Position numbers and translations under genes: made by a program
DNA from: Bacteroidota bacterium
GTDB taxonomy: Bacteria; Bacteroidota; Bacteroidia; Bacteroidales; Dysgonomonadaceae
NCBI GenBank assembly: GCA_023399295.1
Contig: JAEWQF010000043.1
Location: forward strand, 1 to 14,103
Direction of reading: 5' to 3'
DNA: 14,103 nucleotides
Part shown: positions 6,418 through 13,262 of the stretch, piece after piece
How positions within the stretch are numbered: position 1 is the stretch's first letter
How the letters are laid out: each line of letters starts with the position of its first letter
The notes under the pieces: model-generated
Told to the model about the DNA's origin: nothing
Database searches by the model: none
What the model saw: the letters and a program-made list of their open reading frames with translations, nothing else

Positions 6418-7434
6418 TTATTGGGTTTTTTCGTTGTCTATCCCGGCCGCTTCCCTCTTTACATATGGCATGGCAATGACGCCAAACAACCCGTAAAGGA
6501 TCTGCCAAACCGACTGGATGGTGAAGACGGCTCCCGCAAAGGCGAGTGCCTCTTTTTCAGCCACTCCCAGGATCAGCAGGGAGGAGATCACCATGAAATG
6601 CCAGGGGCCGATGCCCCCTTGTACCGGTACCGATATACCAATATTGGTCATTGCGAAGACGATCAGCCCCGCCAACGGTCCCAGGTCGCTCGTGAAATCG
6701 AACGCATAGAAGCAGATGTAAAAATACAAATAAAAACAGAACCAGAGAAGGATCGTATAGATTATTATCTTCTTTTTCTCCTTCATGCCGGAGATGAGTC
6801 GAAGGTCGTAACGAAGTGTGGTGAAAAACCGCTTTATCTTGATCATCAACCAGGTGCGTCGAAAGAAAGTGCGCATCACCACAACCGCCAAAAGCAATGT
6901 CACAAGAATCAGGTAGATCCAAATCGATGAGAAGAAGCGCTGCATATTGGCTGCAAACTGCGGGTTGTTGCCAAAATAGGAGATGAAAAAATCGATATAG
7001 AGCAGCACACTGACAAGGATCACCGAGAGGCCGGCAATGATATCGACCACCTTGTCCACCAGAAATGTCTCCAGTGTCCTTGAGAAAGGGATGCGGTCAT
7101 ACTTGCTCACCACACCGCAACGCCATACATCACCGGCACGGGGCAGCACAAAGTTGACGGCATAATTGCCCAGGGTGGCATGGAGCAGGCTGGCACGTGG
7201 GGGATGGTAACCGAGTGAGTTGACAAACAACTCCCAGCGCAGCCCACGAAGCAGATTACCGGCGAGTCCGAAGATCAGGGAGAAGGCAATGATCCAGAAG
7301 TTTGCAGAGCGTGTGATCTCCCATAGTTCACCCATATCGGTGTCACGATACATAGCCCACATGATTAACAATCCGAGCAGCAGGGAGAGCACAGTCTTCA
7401 ACAGGCTCTTCAGGGATGCAACAGTTTTCTTCAC
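6418..7434 (-). CDS. Lysylphosphatidylglycerol synthase TM-domain family membrane protein
   Basis: A 338-residue integral membrane protein of the LPG_synthase_TM / UPF0104 family, related to the flippase half of MprF. About seven to eight helices can be placed, at roughly residues 10-27, 46-62, 82-97, 126-150, 171-188, 222-245, 252-290 and 300-322. Family motifs are NFVLPRAGDVWRCGVV (94-109), which holds the polar PRAGD segment, and SVPVQGGIGPWHF (268-280), the GGxG motif of the second half. No lysyltransferase (DUF2156) domain is fused, so it cannot itself make lysyl-lipid; members of this family without it are thought to move lipids or lipid-linked precursors. The start is a GTG at 7434, with no better in-frame ATG before the first helix; a start further in would remove that helix. 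First gene of the unit ending at 4141. Confidence 0.88.
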   Translation of the reverse strand: MKKTVASLKSLLKTVLSLLLGLLIMWAMYRDTDMGELWEITRSANFWIIAFSLIFGLAGNLLRGLRWELFVNSLGYHPPRASLLHATLGNYAVNFVLPRAGDVWRCGVVSKYDRIPFSRTLETFLVDKVVDIIAGLSVILVSVLLYIDFFISYFGNNPQFAANMQRFFSSIWIYLILVTLLLAVVVMRTFFRRTWLMIKIKRFFTTLRYDLRLISGMKEKKKIIIYTILLWFCFYLYFYICFYAFDFTSDLGPLAGLIVFAMTNIGISVPVQGGIGPWHFMVISSLLILGVAEKEALAFAGAVFTIQSVWQILYGLFGVIAMPYVKREAAGIDNEKTQ

Positions 7435-7562
7435 CTGTTCACTGTTTATTTGTTCATTCCACGATCAGAAGAGAGGATGCAACCGCATGCGCGCAACCTG
7501 TGTGGCCACCCTCTATCTTGTTTTTTTAGAATGCGTTTATCTTATTTCTGATAATAAAATGT

Positions 7563-7570
7563 TACCTTTG
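7563..7570 (+). promoter_or_regulatory. -7 box for rsmA-corA
   Basis: TACCTTTG is a full match to the Bacteroidota -7 consensus TAnnTTTG. It is 35 bases upstream of the rsmA ATG, giving a short leader of about 30 bases, with GGAG (7595-7598) seven bases before the ATG. No clear TTTG -33 box is present; the region upstream is A/T-rich. It sits in the 171-base divergent spacer between rsmA and the LPG_synthase_TM gene. Confidence 0.7.
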
Positions 7571-7605
7571 CGGCGGTAAAGATAAGGATTAATTGGAGAA
7601 TAGCA

Positions 7606-8412
7606 ATGGTTCAGGTAAGAGCAAAAAAAAACCTGGGACAGCACTTCCTCAAGGATGAAGCGATCGCACGACGCATCGCTGAGAGCCTTGGGGGCTTCCC
7701 CTCACTCCCTGTGCTGGAAGTGGGTCCGGGTACCGGCATGCTTACCCGTCAACTGTTGGAACAGGGCCGCGATCTTACCGTGGTGGAAATCGACAGTGAA
7801 TCGGTAGCCTATTTGAAAGATCATTTCCCCCTGCTCAACGGTCGCATCCTGGAGCAGGATTTTCTGCGGATGGATCTCACGGCCCTTTACACCGGTAGTT
7901 TCTGTCTCATCGGCAATTATCCTTACAACATCTCCTCACAGATATTCTTCAAGCTGCTCGACCACAAGGAATCTGTTCCCTGCTGTGCGGGCATGATTCA
8001 AAGGGAGGTTGCGGAACGCATGAGCGCTTCACCCGGGAGCAAGACCTACGGCATCCTCAGTGTGCTGTTGCAGGCATGGTACGACATCGAGTACCTCTTC
8101 ACGGTGAACGAACAGGCGTTCATCCCTCCGCCCAAAGTTAAATCGGCAGTCGTGCGGCTCACCCGCAACCAGCGGATGCAGCTCGGCTGTAATGAAAAAT
8201 TGTTCAAAACGGTAGTGAAGACCAGCTTCAACCAGCGACGCAAGATGCTGCGTAACTCCATCAAGTCGCTGCTGTCAGAAGAGAGTCCGCTGCCCGACGA
8301 CCCGATGCTCACCAAAAGGCCCGAACAGCTCACCATTGAGCAGTTCGAACAACTCACCAACCTGCTGGAGCCGTTGATCAGGCCGGCAGTACCGAAAGCA
8401 TCAGTGGACTGA
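7606..8412 (+). CDS. rsmA: 16S rRNA (adenine1518-N6/adenine1519-N6)-dimethyltransferase
   Basis: RsmA (KsgA) uses S-adenosylmethionine to dimethylate two adjacent adenines in the 3' hairpin of 16S rRNA, a late step of small-subunit assembly; its loss gives kasugamycin resistance. The 268-residue product has the family opening KKNLGQHFL (8-15), SAM motif I LEVGPGTGMLT (37-47), acidic VEIDSESV (60-67) that holds the ribose, the catalytic-site motif IGNYPYNISS (102-111; the N-[LY]-P-Y-N type), and FIPPPKVKSAVVRL (172-185). The C-terminal helical domain with SFNQRRKMLRNS (207-218) is complete. It shares its promoter with corA, whose ATG begins 27 bases after the TGA. Start chosen at the ATG next to the leader, matching the family N-terminus. 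Confidence 0.97.
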   Translation: MVQVRAKKNLGQHFLKDEAIARRIAESLGGFPSLPVLEVGPGTGMLTRQLLEQGRDLTVVEIDSESVAYLKDHFPLLNGRILEQDFLRMDLTALYTGSFCLIGNYPYNISSQIFFKLLDHKESVPCCAGMIQREVAERMSASPGSKTYGILSVLLQAWYDIEYLFTVNEQAFIPPPKVKSAVVRLTRNQRMQLGCNEKLFKTVVKTSFNQRRKMLRNSIKSLLSEESPLPDDPMLTKRPEQLTIEQFEQLTNLLEPLIRPAVPKASVD

Positions 8413-8439
8413 TTTATCACGATTTAAAAGAGTAAGACC

Positions 8440-9384
8440 ATGGCGGAAGTAAAATTGTTTTATCACAAGGACGGCATCGTCAGATTGAGCCGCAGCCTTG
8501 ACTTCCTAAAATCAAACCCCATACAGAACTTTCTGTGGATCGACCTCAACGACGTGGATGAGGAGGTGGAAAACGAATTGGAGGACTTCCTGAAGATCTA
8601 CATTCAGGAAGAGGAGGAGATGATCGAGATCGAGATGTCGTCGCGTTATATCGAGACCAACGATACGCTGGTGGTCAACTCCAACTTCCTCTTGTCGAAC
8701 TTTGAGACCGATCCGGTTTCTTTCATCCTCAAGAACAACATCCTTGTGACCGTCCGTGGTGAGGAGTTGAGTTCATTTCACGAGACGGTGAAGAAGATAT
8801 CGGCCAATCCGAAGAACTATCCCACCGGGGCACACGTGCTGGTAGCACTGCTGGAGACACGGGTGGAGTTCGATGCCGACATGATTGAGAACATGACGCA
8901 GAAGATCACCCAACTCAGTAACTCACTCACCCTCCAGGAGGCCGACGAGGAGCTGCTCTCCGAGATCAAGAACCTGCAGGAAAAAACGATGCTCCTCAGG
9001 GAGAACATCATCGACAAGCAGCGCACCGTCTCGGGCATGCTTCGCAGCGAATTCATCCCATACGAACTGCAACCAAAGCTCACCATCATCATCAAGGACA
9101 TCAACTCGCTGGTGGAGCACATCAAGTTCAGCTTCGACCGCCTCGACTACCTGCAGGACACCTTCCTGGGTTATGTAAACATCGAACAGAACAAGATCAT
9201 CAAGATCTTCACCATTGTCTCGGTAATCTTCATGCCTCCCACACTGATTGCCAGCATCTACGGGATGAACTTCGCCTTTATGCCGGAGCTGGACAAGAAA
9301 TGGGGTTATCCCCTCGCCATTCTCTTCATGGTGCTCTCCTCGCTTTTCATCCTCTATTATTTCAAGAAACGAAAGTGGCTCTGA
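8440..9384 (+). CDS. corA: Magnesium/cobalt transporter CorA
   Basis: CorA forms a homopentameric channel in the inner membrane that takes up Mg2+ (and Co2+). The 314-residue product has the expected large cytosolic N-terminal domain (1-245), rich in acidic residues, e.g. EEVENELEDFLKIYIQEEEEM near 40-60, and a long helical stretch with repeated leucines and Asn (YIQ..., LQEADEELLSEIKNLQEKTML). Two C-terminal membrane helices follow: about 251-272 (IIKIFTIVSVIFMPPTLIASIY) and 289-307 (GYPLAILFMVLSSLFILYY). The signature GMN is at 275-277, followed by the acidic loop FAFMPELDKKWGYP, the selectivity region. The short basic tail KKRKWL is typical. It is downstream of rsmA and probably co-transcribed. 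Its stop is 12 bases from the stop of the convergent GNAT gene. Confidence 0.96.
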   Translation: MAEVKLFYHKDGIVRLSRSLDFLKSNPIQNFLWIDLNDVDEEVENELEDFLKIYIQEEEEMIEIEMSSRYIETNDTLVVNSNFLLSNFETDPVSFILKNNILVTVRGEELSSFHETVKKISANPKNYPTGAHVLVALLETRVEFDADMIENMTQKITQLSNSLTLQEADEELLSEIKNLQEKTMLLRENIIDKQRTVSGMLRSEFIPYELQPKLTIIIKDINSLVEHIKFSFDRLDYLQDTFLGYVNIEQNKIIKIFTIVSVIFMPPTLIASIYGMNFAFMPELDKKWGYPLAILFMVLSSLFILYYFKKRKWL

Positions 9385-9398
9385 GCGGTGTGGCCGCT
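9384..9398. terminator. Hairpin in the convergent corA / GNAT intergenic junction (weak)
   Basis: AGCGG pairs perfectly with CCGCT around the five-base loop TGTGG; the last bases of corA and of the GNAT gene both fall inside it. No T-tract follows on either strand, so this is at best a weak bidirectional terminator or roadblock. No other terminator is seen between the two convergent genes. Confidence 0.3.
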
Positions 9399-10272
9399 AC
9401 TCAAGCATGTAATGCATTGCAGGTACCTTCTCAGGGAACAGGGCAGCGATCTCTGTGGCGCGTTCACTGGTGTGATACCCCATCAGATGTTGTGACAATG
9501 TTCCAATGTCAGTGGAGAGGGTCGAAGTTGTCGGATGCGCGACCCTGCTGACAATGCCACCGGCAACGGAATAAAACCCATTGTTTGCCGGTATCGCATC
9601 ATCAGTCACATTCAGCGAGAAGCCGGCACTCCTGTTTCTGGCGGCATAGTGCTGCAACAGCCGTTCAGCATCGACAATGCGCGACATGCCAATCAGGCTC
9701 TTTTTTGGGGGGAAATCGTAGAGGGCTGCCTCCTCTATCATGGCAATGAAATCATCGTAGCTCTTTTGCAATGTCATGTCCCTTTGGCGGAAAAGGGCGT
9801 CGAACGCGGCATAGGCAGCATAAAGGTCGCCCGGGTGGTTTTCGAGTACTTTTTTGAGCGACGGAAGTGGCTCGTTGCCGATATCGAACGATTGTGCAAA
9901 GCCCATCTTCTCATAAAAGTGAAGCAGCCACTCCTCCTGTGGCACCAGCAGCATCAGCGGGATATCACGCTCCCGGGCCACTTCAAAGCTGCGCAGCAAG
10001 AGCCGCTGTACATATCCCTGCTTGCGTGCCTCGGGCAAGGTGCAGACTCCAGAGAGGTAAAGCACCGGGATCTCACAACCGTGAAAGGTGAAACGATAGG
10101 GGAGCATCTGGAGGGAGGAGACCGCTTTCTCCCCTTCAAAATAGATCAGCGTTTGTTCGTCGCGATACTTGTGGTGGAAGTAGAGATCCATGTAATCGTC
10201 CGGGTCACCGAAACAGGTTTTCCACATGGCCCGCACCGCTTCACGTGTATGCACATCGGCGAAACGTATCAT
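9397..10272 (-). CDS. GNAT family N-acetyltransferase with extra C-terminal domain
   Basis: A 291-residue protein whose first half is a GNAT acyltransferase fold: ISFEKAV-like strands, then VLYLSGVCTLPEARKQGYVQRLL (70-92), in which RKQGYV is the acetyl-CoA pyrophosphate loop (R/QxxGxG/A), and LVPQEEWLLHFYEKMGF (109-125), the usual end of the fold. The second half (about 150-291) is longer than a simple GNAT and recalls the two-part layout of Eis-type acetyltransferases (GNAT plus a sterol-carrier-like C-terminal domain); that assignment is by layout, not by motif. The substrate is unknown. The ATG is two bases after the DUF2156 stop, so the two are one unit. Likely cytosolic; no signal peptide or membrane helix. 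Confidence 0.85.
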   Translation of the reverse strand: MIRFADVHTREAVRAMWKTCFGDPDDYMDLYFHHKYRDEQTLIYFEGEKAVSSLQMLPYRFTFHGCEIPVLYLSGVCTLPEARKQGYVQRLLLRSFEVARERDIPLMLLVPQEEWLLHFYEKMGFAQSFDIGNEPLPSLKKVLENHPGDLYAAYAAFDALFRQRDMTLQKSYDDFIAMIEEAALYDFPPKKSLIGMSRIVDAERLLQHYAARNRSAGFSLNVTDDAIPANNGFYSVAGGIVSRVAHPTTSTLSTDIGTLSQHLMGYHTSERATEIAALFPEKVPAMHYMLE

Positions 10273-10274
10273 GA

Positions 10275-11177
10275 TCAGGGTGCCTTGAGTCTTGCGTTAA
10301 ATTTCTCCAGCAGGATATCGGGCTGATAGGAGAGTTTCGCCTTGCGCAGGTTCTCAATGCCCATATCCTCCTCCCGATTGATATAGGTATAACCTTCGGT
10401 CTCATGCTCCGCGAACTGCTGGTTGATGATCGTATAGGCACCGTGGATCGTGGTGAATGCCTTCTCCACATGCACAATCATGGTATCCTCCGTGAGCGGC
10501 TCACCAATGGTGAAGGCTGCGATGCGGCTGTTCACACAGATCAACCCGCCACGCAACTGCAGCTCCTCGAAGTGATCGAGCATCAGTGTGGTGGCATGGT
10601 CATCGTACATCAGTGAGGGATCCTTCTCATCCCTGTTCATCTCCATCCAGTCATCGAGCATCGCCTTACACTCCCTGACGATTTCCGGGTGTCCTGTCAA
10701 CGACTTGTACTTCCACTCGTTCTCCCTCATGAAGCGGTTGATATGATTGCGTTTGCTCTGCAACTTCTTCCCCTTCAGCTGGGTCAGTTTCTCGGTGGTG
10801 TAGATGTAATCCGACACCGACCGGTTCAACGTGTAATCGAACAGGCCGGGCATCGCCGCCTCAACCTCATTTGTCATCTCACGGGTTAGACCACGCATCT
10901 GAAAAAGGGTGTCAAACTGCTTGTGGTCCTCCAGAATAGTCGCAACACCCTCTCTGATATCACCCTCACCGATAGGCTTGAGATAGGAAATGCGGCCTTT
11001 GTTATCGCGGAAGCGAATAAACAGCCATCCATTGTCGACGGCAAACAGGGTGTCAAACTTGGAACCCCAGCACCAGAGATTGGTGAAACAGAGGTCGGAA
11101 GCCCTGTAGTTTTGCCTGGCGAGATATTTATTGATCAGATCCCTGTCTTGCAGGTCGATCGGTTTAAATGTAAGCAT
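10275..11177 (-). CDS. DUF2156 (phosphatidylglycerol lysyltransferase C-terminal-like) protein
   Basis: A 300-residue soluble protein of the DUF2156 family, which shares the tandem GNAT-like fold of the aminoacyl-lipid synthase half of MprF. The start of the domain is LTFKPIDLQDRDLINKYLARQNYRASDLCFTNLWCW (2-37); a central part reads LKGKKLQSKRNHINRFMREN (near 150-169), and the C-terminal core INREEDMGIENLRKAKLSYQP (near 265-285) is the conserved end. Members without the membrane half probably transfer amino acids or acyl groups to some acceptor; the acceptor here is unknown. The ATG at 11177 is used because the 27 upstream codons, reaching an earlier ATG at 11258, run into the trpS terminator and are basic without family similarity. 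Leads the unit that continues into the GNAT gene two bases on. Confidence 0.85.
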   Translation of the reverse strand: MLTFKPIDLQDRDLINKYLARQNYRASDLCFTNLWCWGSKFDTLFAVDNGWLFIRFRDNKGRISYLKPIGEGDIREGVATILEDHKQFDTLFQMRGLTREMTNEVEAAMPGLFDYTLNRSVSDYIYTTEKLTQLKGKKLQSKRNHINRFMRENEWKYKSLTGHPEIVRECKAMLDDWMEMNRDEKDPSLMYDDHATTLMLDHFEELQLRGGLICVNSRIAAFTIGEPLTEDTMIVHVEKAFTTIHGAYTIINQQFAEHETEGYTYINREEDMGIENLRKAKLSYQPDILLEKFNARLKAP

Positions 11178-11234
11178 AAATGATGTGCGTCTTGTCTGCG
11201 TAATGAGGTGAACAAACAGTGACCGGAAAAGTTT

Positions 11235-11264
11235 AAAAAAGCGAAATGATCGACTCACTCCGCT
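11235..11264 (-). terminator. Intrinsic terminator of trpS
   Basis: On the minus strand a 10-base-pair stem with two G-U pairs (AGCGGAGTGA pairing with TCATTTCGCT) closes on a five-base loop and continues into six T residues. It begins 18 bases after the trpS stop and so separates trpS from the DUF2156 gene, whose own promoter must lie in the next 57 bases. Confidence 0.85.
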
Positions 11265-11282
11265 CTTCTATTTCCCGAACAC

Positions 11283-12272
11283 TTAAAATTTACGGAAGCC
11301 TACGATCTCACGCACCTCACGGATTGTCTTCGCTGCATTTTCGCGCGCCTTCTCAACACCCTCCTGTGTCACCCTGCGCAGGTAAGCATCATCGTTTTCG
11401 ATCTCTAGCATCCGCTCACGGATGGGCGTGGTGACACTGATGATGTCGGCAGCCAGCTGTTTCTTCAGGTCGCCATAACGGATCTCACACCGGTTCCACT
11501 GGTCGTCGAAATGCTGTACCACATCCGGTGTGGAGACCACACGCAACAACGTGAACAGATTCTCGATGCAGTCGGGCTTCTTTGCATGGTGCTCGGTGGG
11601 GCCTGCATCGGTAAGTGCCTTCTTCACCTTTTTCTCAATCTCCTTTGGACTGTCGCCCAGGTAGATGGCGTTTCCTTCCGATTTTCCCATCTTGCCACTG
11701 CCGTCGAGACCGGGAATCTTCAACAACTCCTCACCAAAATTGTATGCTACAGGCTCCTTGAAGTACTCCACTCCATAGAAGTTGTTGAAGCGACGGGCAA
11801 ACTTACGGGTCATCTCCAGGTGTTGTTCCTGATCCTTGCCCACCGGCACCTTGTCCGCATTGTGGATGAGGATATCGGCCGCCATCAGTGTGGGGTAGGT
11901 CAGCAGTCCGGCGTTCACATTCTCGGGCTGCTTGCGTGCTTTATCCTTGAAGGAGGTTGTCTTTGACAGTTCTCCCAGGTAGGCGTGCATATTCAGGTAG
12001 AGGTAGAGTTCCGTGGTCTCGTGCAGGTCACTCTGCACATAGATCACCGACTTCTCCGGATCAATGCCCGCTGCAAGGTAGTCAACCAGTACATTCTTCA
12101 CGTTCTGGTGCAATATCTTCGGGTCGGGATGGGTGGTAAGAGAGTGTATATCGGCAATGAAAAAATAACATCTGTTTTCTTCCTGCATCCGAATGAAGTT
12201 GCGCAGGGCACCGTAGTAGTTTCCCAGGTGCAGCTTGCCGGTGGAGCGTATACCGCTTAAGACTATATCCAT
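11283..12272 (-). CDS. trpS: Tryptophan--tRNA ligase
   Basis: TrpS charges tRNA-Trp with tryptophan using ATP in the cytosol. With the ATG at 12272 it has 329 residues, the usual size. It is a class I synthetase: the HIGH-type motif is KLHLGNYYG (13-21), the KMSKS-type loop is SGKMGKSEGN (192-201), and LIHNADKVPVGKDQEQHLEMTR (135-156) contains the conserved Asp that reads the indole nitrogen and the GKDQxQH stretch. The opening MDIVLSGIRSTG is the normal family start. The frame runs 24 codons further upstream to 12344, but those codons cover the promoter and give no family sequence, so 12272 was preferred. Monocistronic: own -7 box at 12298-12305 and own terminator at 11235-11264. Confidence 0.96.
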   Translation of the reverse strand: MDIVLSGIRSTGKLHLGNYYGALRNFIRMQEENRCYFFIADIHSLTTHPDPKILHQNVKNVLVDYLAAGIDPEKSVIYVQSDLHETTELYLYLNMHAYLGELSKTTSFKDKARKQPENVNAGLLTYPTLMAADILIHNADKVPVGKDQEQHLEMTRKFARRFNNFYGVEYFKEPVAYNFGEELLKIPGLDGSGKMGKSEGNAIYLGDSPKEIEKKVKKALTDAGPTEHHAKKPDCIENLFTLLRVVSTPDVVQHFDDQWNRCEIRYGDLKKQLAADIISVTTPIRERMLEIENDDAYLRRVTQEGVEKARENAAKTIREVREIVGFRKF

Positions 12273-12297
12273 GATCTCGTTTTCAATTTTCAGCTTA

Positions 12298-12305
12298 CAA
12301 AGATA
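12298..12305 (-). promoter_or_regulatory. -7 box for trpS
   Basis: On the minus strand TATCTTTG fully matches TAnnTTTG. It is 25 bases upstream of the chosen ATG at 12272, giving a leader of about 20 bases, and supports that start over the one at 12344, which would lie upstream of the promoter. No good -33 box is seen. Confidence 0.65.
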
Positions 12306-12403
12306 GGAAAATATCACCAAACGCTGAATCGATTTTTCAATCATGGTTTTTTGTTGTATCTTTCATTCTGTAATCCATATCGATTCAAAAATAGCGTCAT
12401 TAA

Positions 12404-12415
12404 GGAAATATTTCC
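12404..12415. promoter_or_regulatory. Perfect 12-base palindrome upstream of sdhC
   Basis: GGAAATATTTCC is its own reverse complement. Its centre is 23 bases (about two helical turns) from the centre of the next palindrome, and about 43 bases upstream of the sdhC -7 box. It could be an operator half of a regulator acting on the sdh operon; no known regulator site is recognised. Confidence 0.35.
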
Positions 12416-12425
12416 GCATATAACC

Positions 12426-12439
12426 CCGCTTATGAGCGG
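12426..12439. promoter_or_regulatory. Inverted repeat occupying the -33 zone of the sdhC promoter
   Basis: CCGCT-TATG-AGCGG: two perfect five-base arms around four bases, ending nine bases before the -7 box. It covers the place where a -33 TTTG would normally be and no TTTG is present, which fits a promoter that depends on, or is blocked by, a bound regulator. Confidence 0.4.
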
Positions 12440-12448
12440 TAAAAGTAT

Positions 12449-12456
12449 TACTTTTG
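12449..12456 (+). promoter_or_regulatory. -7 box for the sdh/frd operon
   Basis: TACTTTTG fully matches TAnnTTTG. It is 113 bases upstream of the sdhC ATG, leaving a leader of about 105-110 bases, long for this window. The leader holds a perfect ten-base palindrome GCTTTAAAGC (12505-12514) but no recognised riboswitch. Confidence 0.6.
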
Positions 12457-12569
12457 CACTTCCAGACTGACATAGCCCAGACAAACAATAAATATGCAAC
12501 ATCCGCTTTAAAGCAAACGATCTAGCAATAATTATTTCAATCATCTATAATACTTAAAAACAGAACTTT

Positions 12570-13244
12570 ATGAGTTGGTTAATTGATTCATCCATCGGAC
12601 GGAAATTCGTGCAGAGTATTTCCGGCCTGTTCCTGGTCCTGTTCCTGCTGTTCCACATGTCGATGAACCTTGTGCTCATCTTCAGCTACGACACCTACAA
12701 CTTCCTCGCAAACGAGGTGCTGGGTGCCAACTGGTGGGCCATCGCCGGCACGGGAGTGATCGCGCTTGGATTCGTGATTCACATCATCTATGCGATCATC
12801 CTCACGCTGCAAAACATGAGGGCAAGGGGTAAGGACCGTTACGCCTCCTCGAGCAAGACAGCTACAACCTGGTCGTCGAAGAACATGTTCGTACTGGGAA
12901 TTTTCATCCTGCTCTTTCTCTTCCTGCACCTCTACCAGATGTGGTATCAGATGCAATTCAAGGAGCTCTTCATGATTGAGGGTGCCCGCCACGACGGCGC
13001 TGAGCTGGTGGCAGAGGTCTTCTCGCAACTTTGGGTGGTGGTGGTCTATGTGATTGCCTTCATCGCACTCTGGTACCACCTCCTTCACGGCTTCTGGAGC
13101 GCGCTCCACACTGCGGGCGTGAACAACACAATCTGGATGAAACGAATCAAGGTGTTGAGTCACATCGTCGCCTCGGTGATCTCACTCGGATTCATTGTTG
13201 TGGCCATCGCCGTTTACCTGGGATACTCCAACCTGTTAGGATAA
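12570..13244 (+). CDS. sdhC: Succinate dehydrogenase/fumarate reductase cytochrome b subunit (b558 family)
   Basis: The membrane anchor of succinate dehydrogenase/fumarate reductase, which passes electrons between the flavoprotein/iron-sulfur subunits and menaquinone through two haems b. The 224-residue protein has five membrane helices near 14-38, 56-80, 106-128, 153-177 and 196-218, as in the diheme, single-anchor type. Histidines positioned as haem ligands are His29 (LLFHMSMN), His71 (VIHIIY), His120 (FLHLYQMW) and His170 or His173 (LWYHLLHGF); which residues bind is inferred from the related Wolinella FrdC pattern. The opening SIGRKFVQSISGLFL is the family start. It is followed after 18 bases by the flavoprotein gene, the usual C-A-(B) order. 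In an anaerobe it would work mostly as fumarate reductase. Confidence 0.94.
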   Translation: MSWLIDSSIGRKFVQSISGLFLVLFLLFHMSMNLVLIFSYDTYNFLANEVLGANWWAIAGTGVIALGFVIHIIYAIILTLQNMRARGKDRYASSSKTATTWSSKNMFVLGIFILLFLFLHLYQMWYQMQFKELFMIEGARHDGAELVAEVFSQLWVVVVYVIAFIALWYHLLHGFWSALHTAGVNNTIWMKRIKVLSHIVASVISLGFIVVAIAVYLGYSNLLG

Positions 13245-13262
13245 CTTTAGAAACTGAATATT

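Noticed and set aside
9535..10326. Long plus-strand reading frame (263 codons) opposite the GNAT gene
   Set aside because: It lies wholly antisense to a gene with recognisable GNAT motifs, its product has no family pattern, and it has no promoter. It is a shadow of codon bias.
12341..12544. Minus-strand reading frame of 67 codons in the trpS-sdhC spacer
   Set aside because: It overlaps the sdhC promoter and palindromes, has no ribosome binding site, and the translation resembles no family. The spacer is better read as two divergent promoters.
12588..13163. Minus-strand reading frame of 191 codons opposite sdhC
   Set aside because: Antisense to the cytochrome b gene; very rich in His, Glu and Gln, the mirror of the membrane-protein codons, with no domain.
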